DNA from: Vesta saturnalis
Taxonomy: Eukaryota > Arthropoda > Insecta > Coleoptera > Lampyridae
NCBI GenBank assembly: GCA_036346205.1
Contig: JARFJB010001987.1
Coordinates: 4,896,501-4,960,500, forward strand
DNA length: 64,000 nucleotides
Reading direction: 5' to 3'
The notes below the pieces were generated by a model. That model saw only the letters and a program-made list of their open reading frames with translations, made no database searches and was not told the DNA's origin. This document shows, piece after piece, positions 36,245-48,600 of this stretch (within the stretch, counting starts at the first letter, position 1; every line of letters starts with the position of its first letter). The translations under genes were made by a program, and so were the position numbers.

Positions 36245-37588
36245 TTGAAAAACACCGTTTTTCCTAGGATGAGAGCGGACGAAATTTCTCTTGTTGCAAA
36301 AATGGACCCCGTTATTTGTGCATATGGTGCCAGATATATTAAAGTTCATGGAGACAAACATTTTATTAACGTGGCATCTAGAAAAATGCTTGAGATTTCT
36401 CGCTTGCTAATCGAAATGGGAAAAATTGAGCCCACTATTAAATGCCTCTTTGATGCTTTGAAACCAAAACACTTTGACACTATACTAGTTGCTACAAAAA
36501 CAGTAGCAAAATATAATGTAGAAAAAGACAAATTTGTTTCACCAACCTATGCAATGAATATGGAAACGTATCTGAAGCAGTGTGCTGAAATCGCCATTGT
36601 ACTTGCTTTAAAAAGAAAGGGAATCGCCGAAACTGTTATCTCAGCTGAAGCTGAAGCAAATTTAAAAAATTTAATAAGAATTATTGAATCACAATGGCAA
36701 TATGAGATTTCCACTCAGGATGCCAATGATCTCAATATAAAACTGTTAAAAGAGTTTTTAATTTCGAAAGCTAAGTTCGCTGTTACAGCTCTTAACAACA
36801 GTGGCGGTGTAAATGAATATATAGTGCTTTTGGAGACTATCTTTTGCCGTGTTATGTTATTACACCGACGACGTCCAGGTGAACTGCAAAGATTAAAGCT
36901 GGATGTCTATGAAATCTCGGAAAACAGCAATTCCTCTACAAATTATGAAGAATTTTCAGAAGTGATTTCGCCAACCGAAAAGATCCTTCTTAAAAGTTTC
37001 AAGAGACTTGTAATAAGAGGCAAAAGAGGACGTGGTGTTCCGGTACTTTTTAGCCCAGATTTTCAAGATCACATAAAAGCTTTATTAAGTTACCGAAAAA
37101 CGTTTGTTAGTGAAAAAAACCTATTCCTGTTTGGAAATCCACGTTCCACTGAGCCTATATGTGGATACAAAATTTTACAGAAATATACAACGGCATGCGG
37201 AGCAAAAGCACCATTTGGTATTACGGCAACTAAACTACGAAAGCACTTGGCAACTCTTACACAGTTATTTGAAATGTCGGAAAACGATTTATAGCAGTTG
37301 GCGAACTTTATGGGACATACCATTGGGGTACATAGGGAAAACTATCGTTTACCAAATGACGTGTACCAGACTGCCAAAATATCAAAACTTCTAATTTTGA
37401 TGGAGAATGGACAAGCGTCTCAGTTTAAAGGAAAAGCACTTAAGGACATCAATCTGAACATGGAAGAAGATTTGATGATAGATAACGAAACTGAGAGACC
37501 TGATACATCGGCATCTGCTTTTTATTTTAGCGACACCAAAGGAAAAAGAAAATTACATTCCAAAAAAGCAAAAACGAGTGCTAGTTAA
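36245..37588 (+). pseudogene. Crypton-like tyrosine recombinase with one in-frame stop
   Basis: A ~447-codon frame starting MKNTVFPRMRADEISLVAKM. A single TAG (37,292-37,294) lies between SENDL and QLANFMGHTIG. Catalytic pattern of tyrosine recombinases: first Arg in MLLHRRRPGELQRLKL, second Arg/His block in TATKLRKHLATLTQ, then GHTIGVHRENYRLP with the His and presumed nucleophile Tyr. The C-terminal KISKLLILMENG..FKGKALKDI block is typical of this animal family. The stop removes the His and Tyr. Otherwise the frame is well kept, so it is recent decay or a stop bypassed by splicing or readthrough. I found no clear terminal repeats, and Cryptons lack them. Confidence 0.7.
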
Positions 37589-38945
<1,357 letters not shown>

Positions 38946-38947
38946 AT

Positions 38948-40831
38948 ACAGCGTGTTCAGCGAGGAATTGGACAGTGCAATATCTCGAGAGCGGATGAAG
39001 ATTTTAATTATGAAAATATTTTGTAAATATCTTCCAAGGGCGCACATTTGTTGGCACAAAGATTTGAATCAACGCCGATCACCGCCAGGTGGCGCTATCT
39101 CACTTCAATTTTTTAAATGCAATGCCCTATTTTTTATTTCATTTTTGGATTCTATGACATATTTGTGATGACTTTTATTAAGACTCCAACCAACCTATCT
39201 TTTGTAGTTTCTGAGAAAAACAATAATTTTTGGAATTTTATTAATTGAAAGCATACAAATTAAATTAAATGTTCAAATGTTTCTCCATCATTTTCTACGC
39301 ACGTTTGATAACGCCTAATTAATGTAACACTAGTTGCCGCTTTTAAAGTTTCTCGTGGTATGTTTGCACAAGCAATTCTAATTTTGTTTTGTAACTCCTC
39401 TACATCTCTAGAAGGTGTTTCATACAGTACACCTTTTAAATGTCCCCAAAGGAAGTAGTCTAAGGGACTAAGGTCAGGAGAACGAGCTGGCCACATAATG
39501 GGACCATTTGTACCTATCCATCGTTGCGGAAACACTCTACTTAGATAATTTCTCACTATTGCGCTATTGTGCGCCGGTGCTCCATCCTGTTGAAAGTACA
39601 TCAGTTGCCGCAGATTTACATTTACATCTTCAAGCAAAGGAGGCAGTTGATTTTCAAGAAAATCCAAATAGCGTTGGCCTGTTAAGGTACCATTAAAAAA
39701 ATATGGGCCAATCAATTTGTCATCTATCATTCCGCACCATACATTTATGTTCCATCTCACTTGGAAACTGGTTGCTCTTAGCCAATGAGGATTTTCTGAC
39801 GACCAGTAATGGGAATTGTGGCGATTAACGATTCCATTGTTTGAAAAATTACTTTCATCAGACCACACGATACGACCTATAAAATTAGGGTCTTGCGCAT
39901 AATGTTCCATAAAAACTCCGGTGATAAAATTAAGTCTGCGATCTTGATCTCCTGGATGCAGTCCATGTACCAAATGAATTTTAAATGGTTTGTATTTATT
40001 AGATTTTAATATTTTATGGACAGAACCAACTGATACGGCACACTCTTCAGAAATAGATCTCACAGACACATGAGGATTATAAGCTACACATGCTAATACA
40101 CCGACGGTTGCTGTCTTTGTGCGATTCTCGCACTTACGGTGAGGAAAATAACCGGTTCCCCTCAAAATATTTGCTACACGAACAAATGTATTTTTTCCGG
40201 GATGGCGTCGACCGGGAAACTTGGCAGCATACAATACTTGTGCAGCCCTTGCATTTTTTCTACATTCACCATAAATTATTACCATATCAAAATATTCTTC
40301 GTTAGAAAACGTAAACATAATTATGGAATTTGAAGATGCACAGACGATTTTCAAAACTGAAACTGTAAACTGACAGAAACTTGACAGACACTTCATTACG
40401 CGTTTGTTTTCATGGCATGATAAATGTTTCACATGATTCTTAATCAACGACTGTGATAAGTTGGTCCCCCTTACAATTTAGTGTACAGCGTATCGCATTA
40501 TTTCGGCGTTATCTGCATTATTTTTGTGGAAGAACAATCTTTTATCTTTCATTTGGTATAAAATTTGCTATTTTGTCTGTATCACTCAAATGTTATGAGC
40601 ACTTCCTGAAATTACGTTTTTGTGCTAAAATTCCAAGGATTATTTTTTCTCAGAAACTACAAAAGATAGGTTGGTAGGAGTCTTAATAAAAGTCATCACA
40701 AATATGTCATAGAATCCAAAAATGAAATAAAAAATAGGACATTGCATTTAAAAAATTGAAGTGAGATAGCGCCACCTGGCGGTGATGGGCGTTGATTCGC
40801 ACATTTGTGCCAACAAATGTGCGCTCTTGGA

Positions 40832-40834
<3 letters not shown>
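38948..40834 (-). mobile_element. DD41D mariner element with long inverted repeats and intact transposase
   Basis: The left end starts CAGCGTGTTCAGCGAGGAAT. The inverted repeat extends to about 39,240 and is mirrored at 40,640-40,834. The outermost ~85 bp of the right end are missing, and a TA tract begins there. The truncated sibling at 8.8-9.6 kb has the missing tip. The 41-residue spacing between the last two Asp is that reported for the rosa group of mariners. Confidence 0.9.
39260..40318 (-). CDS. Mariner (DD41D) transposase, intact
   Basis: 352 residues from MFTFSNEEYFDMVIIYGECR. I prefer this start to the upstream one at 40,447 because the 43 extra residues lie in the non-coding 5' region and lack family similarity. 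Order: DUF4817-type HTH (about 1-55), second HTH (VSVRSISEECAVSVGSVHKI, about 85-105), catalytic domain with IVWSDESNFSNNG, LMYFQQDGAPAHNS and WPARSPDLSPLDYFLWGHLK, and a C-terminal RRYQTCVENDGETFEHLI. All three Asp are present, with 41 residues between the last two. It would cut and paste its element at TA sites. No stop or frameshift is seen, the best preserved transposase in the window, though the right terminal repeat looks clipped. Confidence 0.9.
   Translation of the reverse strand: MFTFSNEEYFDMVIIYGECRKNARAAQVLYAAKFPGRRHPGKNTFVRVANILRGTGYFPHRKCENRTKTATVGVLACVAYNPHVSVRSISEECAVSVGSVHKILKSNKYKPFKIHLVHGLHPGDQDRRLNFITGVFMEHYAQDPNFIGRIVWSDESNFSNNGIVNRHNSHYWSSENPHWLRATSFQVRWNINVWCGMIDDKLIGPYFFNGTLTGQRYLDFLENQLPPLLEDVNVNLRQLMYFQQDGAPAHNSAIVRNYLSRVFPQRWIGTNGPIMWPARSPDLSPLDYFLWGHLKGVLYETPSRDVEELQNKIRIACANIPRETLKAATSVTLIRRYQTCVENDGETFEHLI

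Positions 40835-40904
<70 letters not shown>
40835..40904. repeat. (TA)n microsatellite
   Basis: Replaces the outer right tip of the mariner. Confidence 0.97.
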
Positions 40905-40907
<3 letters not shown>

Positions 40908-41310
40908 ATGCAACTTTTCCGGGTTGATGTGCTCGTGTATCGTTGAGACTCTCATAAGAACCTGTATTGTTTTGACGACGTCATATTTGCCATCCTCAGG
41001 TCGCTAATAGTTTTATTCTACTCCTCGTTACTCGAACTGAACTGGAGTCTGTTGTAGTAGTTTGCTGCTTATATACTCCTTTTGATAGGTTTCTTCCGTT
41101 TTCACTTTTGGCTTTCTCTTTCCTACGACAATGGGTTCTGTGGTGCTTTTGTTTAATATTAGTTTGCACGTATCTGGTAATCTCCGCATATCGTGCTTTT
41201 AACTTTTTTGGATGTTTTTAGATCTCGATAGCTTCGCATGGTATCCTTTTGCAATTTTCAAAATTGACGTTGGGTACCGTATTCTTTACATGTTGCCAGC
41301 GATGATGTTG
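40905..41310 (-). mobile_element. Possible retroelement 3' end (Penelope-like?)
   Basis: The minus strand reads KNTVPNVNFENCKRIPCEAI, then KHPKKLKARYAEITRYVQT, then Lys/Arg-rich sequence. This resembles the end of a retroelement polyprotein. The following non-coding part holds CTGAGGATGGCAAATATGAC, similar to words found in Penelope terminal repeats. No decisive motif is present. Confidence 0.3.
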
Positions 41311-41311
41311 A

Positions 41312-43334
41312 TGTTTAATAGCTCCTGAACCACTCAAGGGTTTCGAATATTCTTAGTCTAGTTGGAAAGAGTAACTTATAGTCTTTTGAAGGGCGTTTCT
41401 GGTTGAAGCGTTTATTTTTAAACAAATACACTAAAGAGCGTTCTCATCAGCGAATTTTGTGATTTACTATTTCTTTGACAGATCATTGCGCGGCTTAAAA
41501 TTACCTAACTTTTAGTGAAAGTACCGTCGCGATAATCTCATCAATACCGCAATGGATTACTGGGAACTGGCAACGTGCAGCACCTGTAAAAGTTCGTAGA
41601 ACACGCACCGAGGAAAATATTATCAACGATTAGGCCTACGTACAATACGATCCTACCTTAAGCACCAGAAAAACTACCGACAACTACCAAGTTGTCGGTA
41701 TTATATATTGGACAGACCGTTACGCGGCTTAAAATTACCTAAGCATCGCGACATCTCCATCTGTTTTAGATTTACGTGAGAAAATGTTTAACATTTGAAT
41801 ACCGCTATCGGAACATGTTGCGGTGGCGAGGTAAACAAATCACATATCCATGGTAAACGATCTAATTTAAACTACGGTTCGACTTTCTCCCCACTAAGTA
41901 ACAATTTTAATACGTCGCATCTTGCCTCCCTTTACACTTTATCCAGGCTTAGGACTGTCTCAAAACTTAGTTTTGAAACGTGTTTAAAGGCCAACGGGTC
42001 AACAGAACATCAACAAAACAGAAGCACAAAAATCTTAGAACTACCTACACAAAAAAAGTTTAGCCAGAAATAGCTCAGAAATTTTCAACGGTAGAAAAAA
42101 CCGTTGCTTCAATTTCAGTCCTGGACAAGCTTCTAATGGGATTTCCATCATATTTTCCTGGTGATTGGTTTCTCTTGGAAAACCTAGTCTTTTAGTCTAC
42201 CCCATAGGTAGAAATCTAAACAAGTAAGATCCGGCGAACGCGCCGGACAAGGAAGTAGACTTCCTCTTCAAGCTGGAACCACATGTGCCTTCTTGCTTTC
42301 CAAGGAGACGTCTTCTAAAGGTGGTGAAGAGAAACGTTAAAAAATTCTAAGAAGCTCTCCCCATTAAGGGTTTGGTCAAAACAATGTGGACCTGTAATTT
42401 TTCCTTCCAGCATTCCGTACCATACGTTCAAACTCCAGCAATTTTGATGTTATACTTGCCGTATCCAATGCTCGGACCAATAATGCATATTGTGCAAATT
42501 CACACCCCCTGTGCTACTTAAAGTGGATTCGTCCGACCATAATATGCGCAACAGGAAGATTTGATTTTCCCGAATCATATTTAAGAGCCAATGACAATGG
42601 TTGAGTCTATGACCATAATCAGTATGCTTTCATGCCGAAAATTTTTCTGGCTTGCATATAAGCCAAAACGTTGATAATATTGTCCTCTGTGCGTGTTCTA
42701 CGAACTCTTACAGGTGCTTGAATCGGCAATGCGTTCCGAGTTTCCCGTAACCGCCTGGTTTATCTTGATCACTTCTCGAGCAAAATGTCTTCTTTGTGGA
42801 ATTTGCCTTGCATATTGTTGCGACCCAATTGCAGCATTTACGAAGCATTAGTAATGAATGCGGAACATATCAAGCGCTTCCGCGTTAATAAGTGGCATAT
42901 TTTTCCTAAAAAAAAAGGATTAAACAGTATATACAAGACACAGGAACTCTGAGAAGCAACTTTTGACAATTGTCAAACCAGTGTTATTTTCAATTTAGCG
43001 GTTACCATGAATGTGTGATTTGATTTCCTCGACAAAGATAAAGTGTTCGGATTACGATGTTCAAATTTTTAACATTTTCTCGTATAAATCGAAAATCGTG
43101 AAGGGGTTTTCACTAAAATGTAGGTAATTTTAAGCCGCATTGCAGTCTGTCAAATAAACAGTACCGTTCTGCTTCGTTTTCTCCAAAAAAATTACGAAAT
43201 GGGTAATCGCTGTAGAGAACGTCATCTATTGTTTAAAACTAAACGGTCCACTATTCAAAAGACTGTAAATAGCTCTTTCAAGCGAAGCTAAGTATATTCA
43301 AATCCGTTGAGTGGTTCAGGAGATATTAAAATGT
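41312..43334 (-). mobile_element. Degraded mariner-like element with ~150-200 bp inverted repeats
   Basis: CTCCTGAACCACTCAAGGGT near 41,322 mirrors the sequence around 43,305 (CCGTTGAGTGGTTCAGGAG). The inverted similarity continues for more than 100 bp. The left interior is rearranged: about 90 bp (41,545-41,635) match 42,665-42,755 in inverted orientation, and 'gcggcttaaaattacctaa' occurs at about 41,492 and 41,725. Confidence 0.75.
42110..42915 (-). pseudogene. Mariner-like transposase relic
   Basis: Frame pieces in order on the minus strand: APVRVRRTRTEDNIINVLAY; LWSDESTLSSTGGVNLHNMH (first Asp); LNVWYGMLEGKITGPHCFDQ; LNGESFLEFFN; LPCPARSPDLTCLDFYLWGR (third Asp). The region of the second Asp is disrupted (HMWFQLEEE). 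Stops and shifts throughout. Same broad DUF4817 group as the other elements here, but a separate lineage. Confidence 0.75.
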
Positions 43335-43560
43335 AAATATTAGAAAATGCATTGGCCTCCCCTTTATTACGAGAGATGAAAAAATGTCACAAAGAAAAAT
43401 GATACGTACCATCCAATCTCTCAAATGATATTTTCAAAGTTGTAGCTCATCACCCAATTTTCGGTGTTCAATCTGGAAGGTGCATGATGAAATTGTGGAA
43501 CAAGTGGGCGAGTTGGTATATATGGTAGAATGTTCACTGCAGATGGTACAATGGATGGCC
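43335..43560. other. Short stretch leading into a LINE tail
   Basis: No gene before about 43,550, where LINE-like coding begins. Confidence 0.4.
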
Positions 43561-44125
43561 AGATTGGACGACGGCTCAATGCTGGAAGGAAAATGATTGG
43601 AAATATATGGACCATAATGAAAAGCAAAAGCATGAGCGTAACTGTGAAATGAGCAATCTATAAAAGCGTGTTTGTCCCGCCAGTACTGCATGGAAACGAG
43701 TATGTCGAAAGAAGTCTGAAAGTAAAATAAATGCCGTGGGCATGAGCTTCCTGGGACGCAGTAAAACGAGAAGGGATAAGGTGAAGGATAGGTGTATACT
43801 GAAGGAGTGTGGCGAAGAAAAGACGATGATAGATAGCTATAAAGGTAGTACACTACATTGGTTTGGTCACATCGAAAGAATGAACAACGCAAGGTTAACA
43901 GAGCAGATTTCTGTGGGTGAAGTTAGAGATAAGGCCGGGCCTGGTAGGCCACGTAAAACGTGACAGAATTCAGTAGAATGTATGATAAAAGAAAGAGAGG
44001 TAAGGAGTTTTAGAAATAAAAGGGCATGTCAGAAACAATGTATGAATCTTGCGGATGCATGGAAAAAGGTTTCTAAATTTATGAGGCAGGGATGGTTTTG
44101 CCAACCCCGCTAGGGAATGGCGTGA
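43540..44125 (+). pseudogene. 5'-truncated non-LTR retrotransposon, C-terminal tail
   Basis: The frame reads DGQIGRRLNAGRKMIGNIWT, then VYKSVFVPPVLHGNE after a stop, then RCILKECGEEKTMIDSYKGS, LHWFGHIERMNNARLTEQIS and KAGPGRPRKT. This is the post-RT region common to several LINE families (WFGHIERM...GRPRKTW). There are at least two stops and one frameshift. It continues to ADAWKKVSKFMRQGWFCQP near 44,105. Confidence 0.75.
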
Positions 44126-44384
44126 ATGTTATTTTATGTTATGTTACACACTCCTCAGATATCCCACACTAAGTGCGAACTTTGTTTGACATGTTTCCTT
44201 ATCTTACAACTCAGTTGGTACCAACATGCTTATTTCACATTGACATCGCCATTGGACTAACAACTCTCTTTGCATATTCACTCCCATTCTCACCCCATCA
44301 TTGCTACCTAACACACAGTTAACCGTATCACTACATTTAAGAGGAGGATGCAGACCATCTCAGATTACTTGGGTCTTACATATA
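44126..44384. other. No gene recognised
   Basis: AT-rich. TTATGTTATGTTA at 44,138-44,150 may be the LINE's own simple tail. Confidence 0.4.
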
Positions 44385-44570
44385 GTAAATATCAGTGTCA
44401 GCATCAGGATCAGTACAAGCATCATCATTAGCGTAAGCATCAGCATCAATATAACCTTCATCTTCGTCTTCATTTTCACTTTCAGCGTCATCGTCATCGT
44501 AAACGTCAACGTCACCTTCACCTTCACCATCACCGTCACTGTTAACATTACCATCGCAGTGAAGTGTATA
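44385..44570. repeat. Degenerate hexanucleotide minisatellite
   Basis: About 30 units of a 6-bp period based on (A/T/C)(A/G)TCA(G/C/T), drifting from ATCAGC to GTCACC-like units. It keeps all frames open on both strands, which explains the 92-aa and 64-aa ORFs here. Confidence 0.85.
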
Positions 44571-45589
44571 AATAAGTAGGAAGTTGTAAATTACTTGGTC
44601 CGAAAAAAAATAAAGTTAGGATTTCCCTTCTATTCACGTAATGTGGGCAGGTGTAGTCGAAAAGTCGTAAGAACAAGAAACTATGTGCACTTACCCGGTG
44701 GAACAATCAAATAAATTATTGACAAGTAGGACTTCTATTAGAGGGGGCATGTTAGTGCGGAGTTCTGTTACAGTATAGACACTAGTGTAAGTTCAGAAGC
44801 GACATGTTGTAAGGTCCTTTCTTACAATTTTTATATTTGCCGCGGCTAAACTGCAATCGGTCTTTATTTTATAAACTAAAGAGGGGGGTGGGTTCGTCGG
44901 TATATTTAATCTTTAGCTCTACACTGTCCACATAAAATAATTAAAATAAAACGGTTTAAAAATATATTATCCTATTATTTACAAATCTAATATATTCACA
45001 CTTAAGCTAAATCAACTAACATAAACGTAACAATAAGAAAACAACTTGACGTTCTGATTGAGACGGCGGCGTCGGGGGCGTCCACTCAGTTTGGACGGCG
45101 AATTTGGATGTCCTCCTTCCTTCCTTCCACTCGCTCGATACGACGGTTTATTGTTGTCGCAGTCGTTTCTGCAAATAGATTTTAATACTCCCTAGTTACA
45201 CTCAACGATGACCGTAATATCTAAATGATTAATAACGTTGTGTTTAATTAATTATTTATGCTGGATACGGCCCTGTCTATAGAAGAAAAGAATTTATAAA
45301 CAAACTACTGGTTATTCAAAACGAGGGTTGCGCGAATCTAAGTCACTAGTGAAAATCGATATCCCGAGTTCACTGTGGTACGCATGACGGTTGTACCGGT
45401 CTAATGCTTGCTTCCCTTTACCTTCAGTACTTTCTGGAAGACGGACAGGCGCGTATGCTTCGTGAAGCAATTTACTTTCGCGATCTATTATGTTCGAAAA
45501 TATGACTTATCTTCAGAGGTTTACTTTTGCATTAAATTTAGACTAGGCGGATTATACACGTTTGGTTGTATAATTAATATATAAGCGCG
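44571..45589. other. Mixed-composition sequence, no gene
   Basis: 45,060-45,180 is GC-rich with GACGGCGGCGTCGGGGGCG-like sequence and (CTTC)n. No coding frame is supported. Confidence 0.4.
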
Positions 45590-46490
45590 TTATCTTCTGG
45601 GATGTAATTTTATGGTGGTGATTTCCTTTATGCAAACGAAGGAAATCTCACGTAGATACCCACGAACGTTACCTACTTGTATACGTACAGAACACGTATT
45701 TATTAAAGGCGGTTTTTTTTTACTTGCGGAATAAGCTGGTGGAAAACAATTAATTGATTGCTTTCTTGAAATTCGTTTACTAAGCGCGGGGTCACTACAG
45801 GTCTTTGACGGATACTCTACGTTTAATTCGTTTGTGATTACCAGCACTTCGGTCTTTGCCAGCGAGCTGGTGAATTCAGGTGTTTAGAATGTAAGTGAGC
45901 GTAAATGATGAAAGCTGCAGGTCTATACAGTCCTACTTAGCTCTCGTCGTCAGGTATATGTTAGCGTGGTGGGTGTATACTCCCGACTACCTCGTGGCTT
46001 TTGCCCGTGGCGGTCTGGGGTTTGGTGTGTGTTTGCGTTTGTGATCTCCCGACTACCTCGTGGCTTTTGCCCGTGGCGGTCTGGGGTTTGGTGTGTGCTG
46101 GTGTTTATGAGTACTGAATTAGTCTACAGACTTACGTGTCGTTAATCACAAAGATCGAGGATAGCTATTTACAAAAGATTCGCGGTGCGCGTTCGCAAAT
46201 ACAGGGAGCTAAACTCGCGGTGGCTATCACTAGGTCTGCGGCGGTTTACTTTAACGCAACCGTCACGTGCAGGTTTTCTGGAATCGGAGTTAGTCAAACG
46301 GACTAACTAATACAGGAGCTGGTGAAACCAACTCAATAATTCTCGGCGGCGGGATGCTTTCACGTGGCGCGACGGAACTCTTCTACTACGGCGGCTGGTC
46401 GGTTACGGTTACGGCTACTGAATTAACTAACTAACTAACTAACTGACTAACTAAAAGGTGCGCGGTGCGGTTTTTATAGGGGACTCTCGG
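45590..46490 (-). promoter_or_regulatory. Minus-strand TATA leader region with tandem repeat
   Basis: On the minus strand CCCCTATAAAAACCGCACC (about 46,471-46,489) is a TATA-type core. About 30 bp downstream comes a run of AGTTAGT units with TCAGTT, a possible start region (46,425-46,455). About 350 bp further on is a two-copy 65-bp tandem repeat. An 85-residue minus frame at 45,590-45,847 (VITNELNVEYPSKTC...) has ordinary composition but no known match. The layout parallels 11.68-12.36 kb on the plus strand. It could be an LTR or a host promoter and first exon. Confidence 0.3.
45980..46109. repeat. 65-bp tandem duplication
   Basis: CTCCCGACTACCTCGTGGCT with about 50 following bases occurs at 45,980 and again at 46,045, nearly unchanged. 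Confidence 0.9.
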
Positions 46491-48104
46491 TAGGCGGTGG
46501 TGGCTTCTGTTTGGGGGAATTCTATTTGTAATTGGCGGAGATTACTCTGACGTATAAAACTTTGGATGTTTTATGAAATCTACGTTGGAGTGGAAACAAA
46601 TTAATTTTTGTTGTGCAATCACACGAAATAATAAGAAATATTAAGTTAGGTACTGAGTAATACGGAATACTAAGAAATATTAGATTAAGTCTTGCAGGTG
46701 TTTGAATACTAAGAAAGCTTACATCATTTCTTTTACGAGGGCTGATTGTTAAATAATTAATTAATTAAAAAAATTTTGAAGTAATGACTTGCGGTTCGTT
46801 ACAATGTTCCATTCAACACGTTAATTTATTCCTAAAAGACCACTAACCAATATTTGGCATTCCGTACGAATGGGATTAGTGCTTGGCACTTCTGCCGTTT
46901 GCGCAGTACAGACGCATGACGACATCTGACAAATAATTGCATTAGAGATAAGCTACATTATCATAGTTTTGAAGGAAAGCTGCGTCGCAAACATACGAAA
47001 AAAACCCAGATAACTTCATTTAGGGAAAATATTCTCAAAAAGAAAGTTTTAAATCTTGATCTCAATAGTTTACATGTTGTTATGATTTACTAAATATTGT
47101 TCAATATTACGGTAGATGTCCTCAAAGGTATCCTCCAACCAGTACATACCGTAGGAAAGATCAGTTGCGCGTCATTAACTTATGCGAGTAGTCTCAACGT
47201 TCTAGATTGTTTCTATCTTTTTTGAGTCATGGGAACATATGAAATAGTAGCATAAATAATTTGTTGGAACTAGCTAAATAAATTTATGACGTGCATCGGT
47301 TCTTTCGTGGAATTGTCTATATATGAGTTACTTCAATATCTTTACAGGTACCTTTGAGGACCTTAGTTGGCATTAGAGTTCTCAAAGGTACCTTTCAGTG
47401 CATAGTAATTCGGATTTTTAATTTCATTGAAGTATGTCAGCAAAGTATATGTGGCAGTATCACACATGTAATACCACCCAATCAAAACATCATCAGTAGT
47501 ATCCCACATTGGAGCTATTGGTTTGACGTTTAACGGCAAATGAAAAGAAACTGCACTATAGATAGACTACATTTTTTTTTTTTATGATTGTGGACCTGAA
47601 CAGGCTAAATAAGGCCTATCGTGCTAAAGCACTCAGGAACACTTAGGAGGATGGATATGTACCACATAATGATAACGAAAAGAAACTACTTGAAAACATA
47701 TTACACAGAAGTTGTAATCTAACAACACGTTACAGCAATGCAAAGATTATTGCATCTGGTATGTAAAAAAACCTTCAAAACATTTTTTTAAGAGACATCT
47801 AAGCTGTTTCTCGAAAAACAATTAGTTTTAAGAATGCAAAATGTATAAAAATATATAAATGCATTTAGTATTTATACATGAATGCAAAACTTTGAAGCAA
47901 TAATTAGAGTTTATGGGTGTCCCTGTTATCGTTATGTTAAGTCTTCAAAGGTACACCATCTTCCAAGTAGTGTCATTTAAATTATACTGCTCACATTAGA
48001 ACAGGTGTTAGCCCACTTAGTAGTACCTAAGGCGAGCCAGACAATAAGCGAATAAGTGGTGGGGACGCGTCCTCAAACGTACGCCATAATAAATAAATAA
48101 ATAT
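46491..48104. other. No gene recognised; recurrent TCAAAGGTA word
   Basis: AT-rich without coding signal. A GTCCTCAAAGGTA-like word occurs at 47,118, inverted at 47,347, at 47,380, at 47,941 and in a variant at 48,070. Confidence 0.4.
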
Positions 48105-48105
48105 A

Positions 48106-48109
<4 letters not shown>

Positions 48110-48165
<56 letters not shown>
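48110..48165. repeat. (TA)n microsatellite
   Basis: TA run at the start of a compound repeat unit that recurs after the TA tract at 49.35 kb. Confidence 0.97.
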
Positions 48166-48173
<8 letters not shown>

Positions 48174-48215
48174 AATTAAAAACTATTATTAATTTTATTA
48201 AATACATAAATAGGA

Positions 48216-48463
48216 ATATGAAAATGTAAACTTTCACCATTATCACTCATAATAAAATACTTATCTTTTTTGGGGTTTTTTAATGATGTATTTTAAATTA
48301 TACAATCTAAACGTTTCGATAACACTTTAAACTTTAACAAAATTGTTTACATCTTTAACAATTTTTAAGAAATATTACTACTGACGAAGATAACGGTAAC
48401 TGTTATCGAAACGTTTAGATTGTATAATTTAAAATACACCATTAAAGCACCCTAAAAAAGATT
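48216..48463. mobile_element. Small inverted-repeat insertion inside compound unit 1
   Basis: It is absent from the homologous place in unit 2 (50,007/50,008), which shows it is an insertion. It holds ~68-bp inverted arms (about 48,264-48,331 and 48,391-48,463) with ATACAATCTAAACGTTTCGA at the left. In the loop and right arm, CTGACGA precedes a 6-bp hairpin (GATAAC/GTTATC) and GAAAC, the same layout as at 20.2 kb. Confidence 0.65.
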
Positions 48464-48465
48464 TT

Positions 48466-48600
48466 TACCTCGAGTAAGATTTGAACCTACTGCATGTACG
48501 TTGCTTTTTTTTATTTTTGTTTATTTAAACCTACTTTAGATTATGGATTCGATCTAACTATTTACTTTTATCATTTAAGCTAATAAAATGAATTCTTATG
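48466..48600 (-). repeat. tRNA-derived repeat segment, copy 1
   Basis: On the minus strand GTAGGTTCAAATCTTAC forms a T-arm-like hairpin with a B-box-like GGTTCAAATC, preceded by an A-box-like TAGTTAGAT. Acceptor arms do not pair, so this is not a tRNA gene. It is probably a tRNA-derived SINE head. Confidence 0.35.

Noticed and set aside
44301..44579. 92-residue plus and 64-residue minus ORFs
   Set aside because: Both arise from the degenerate hexanucleotide repeat, which lacks stops in several frames on both strands.
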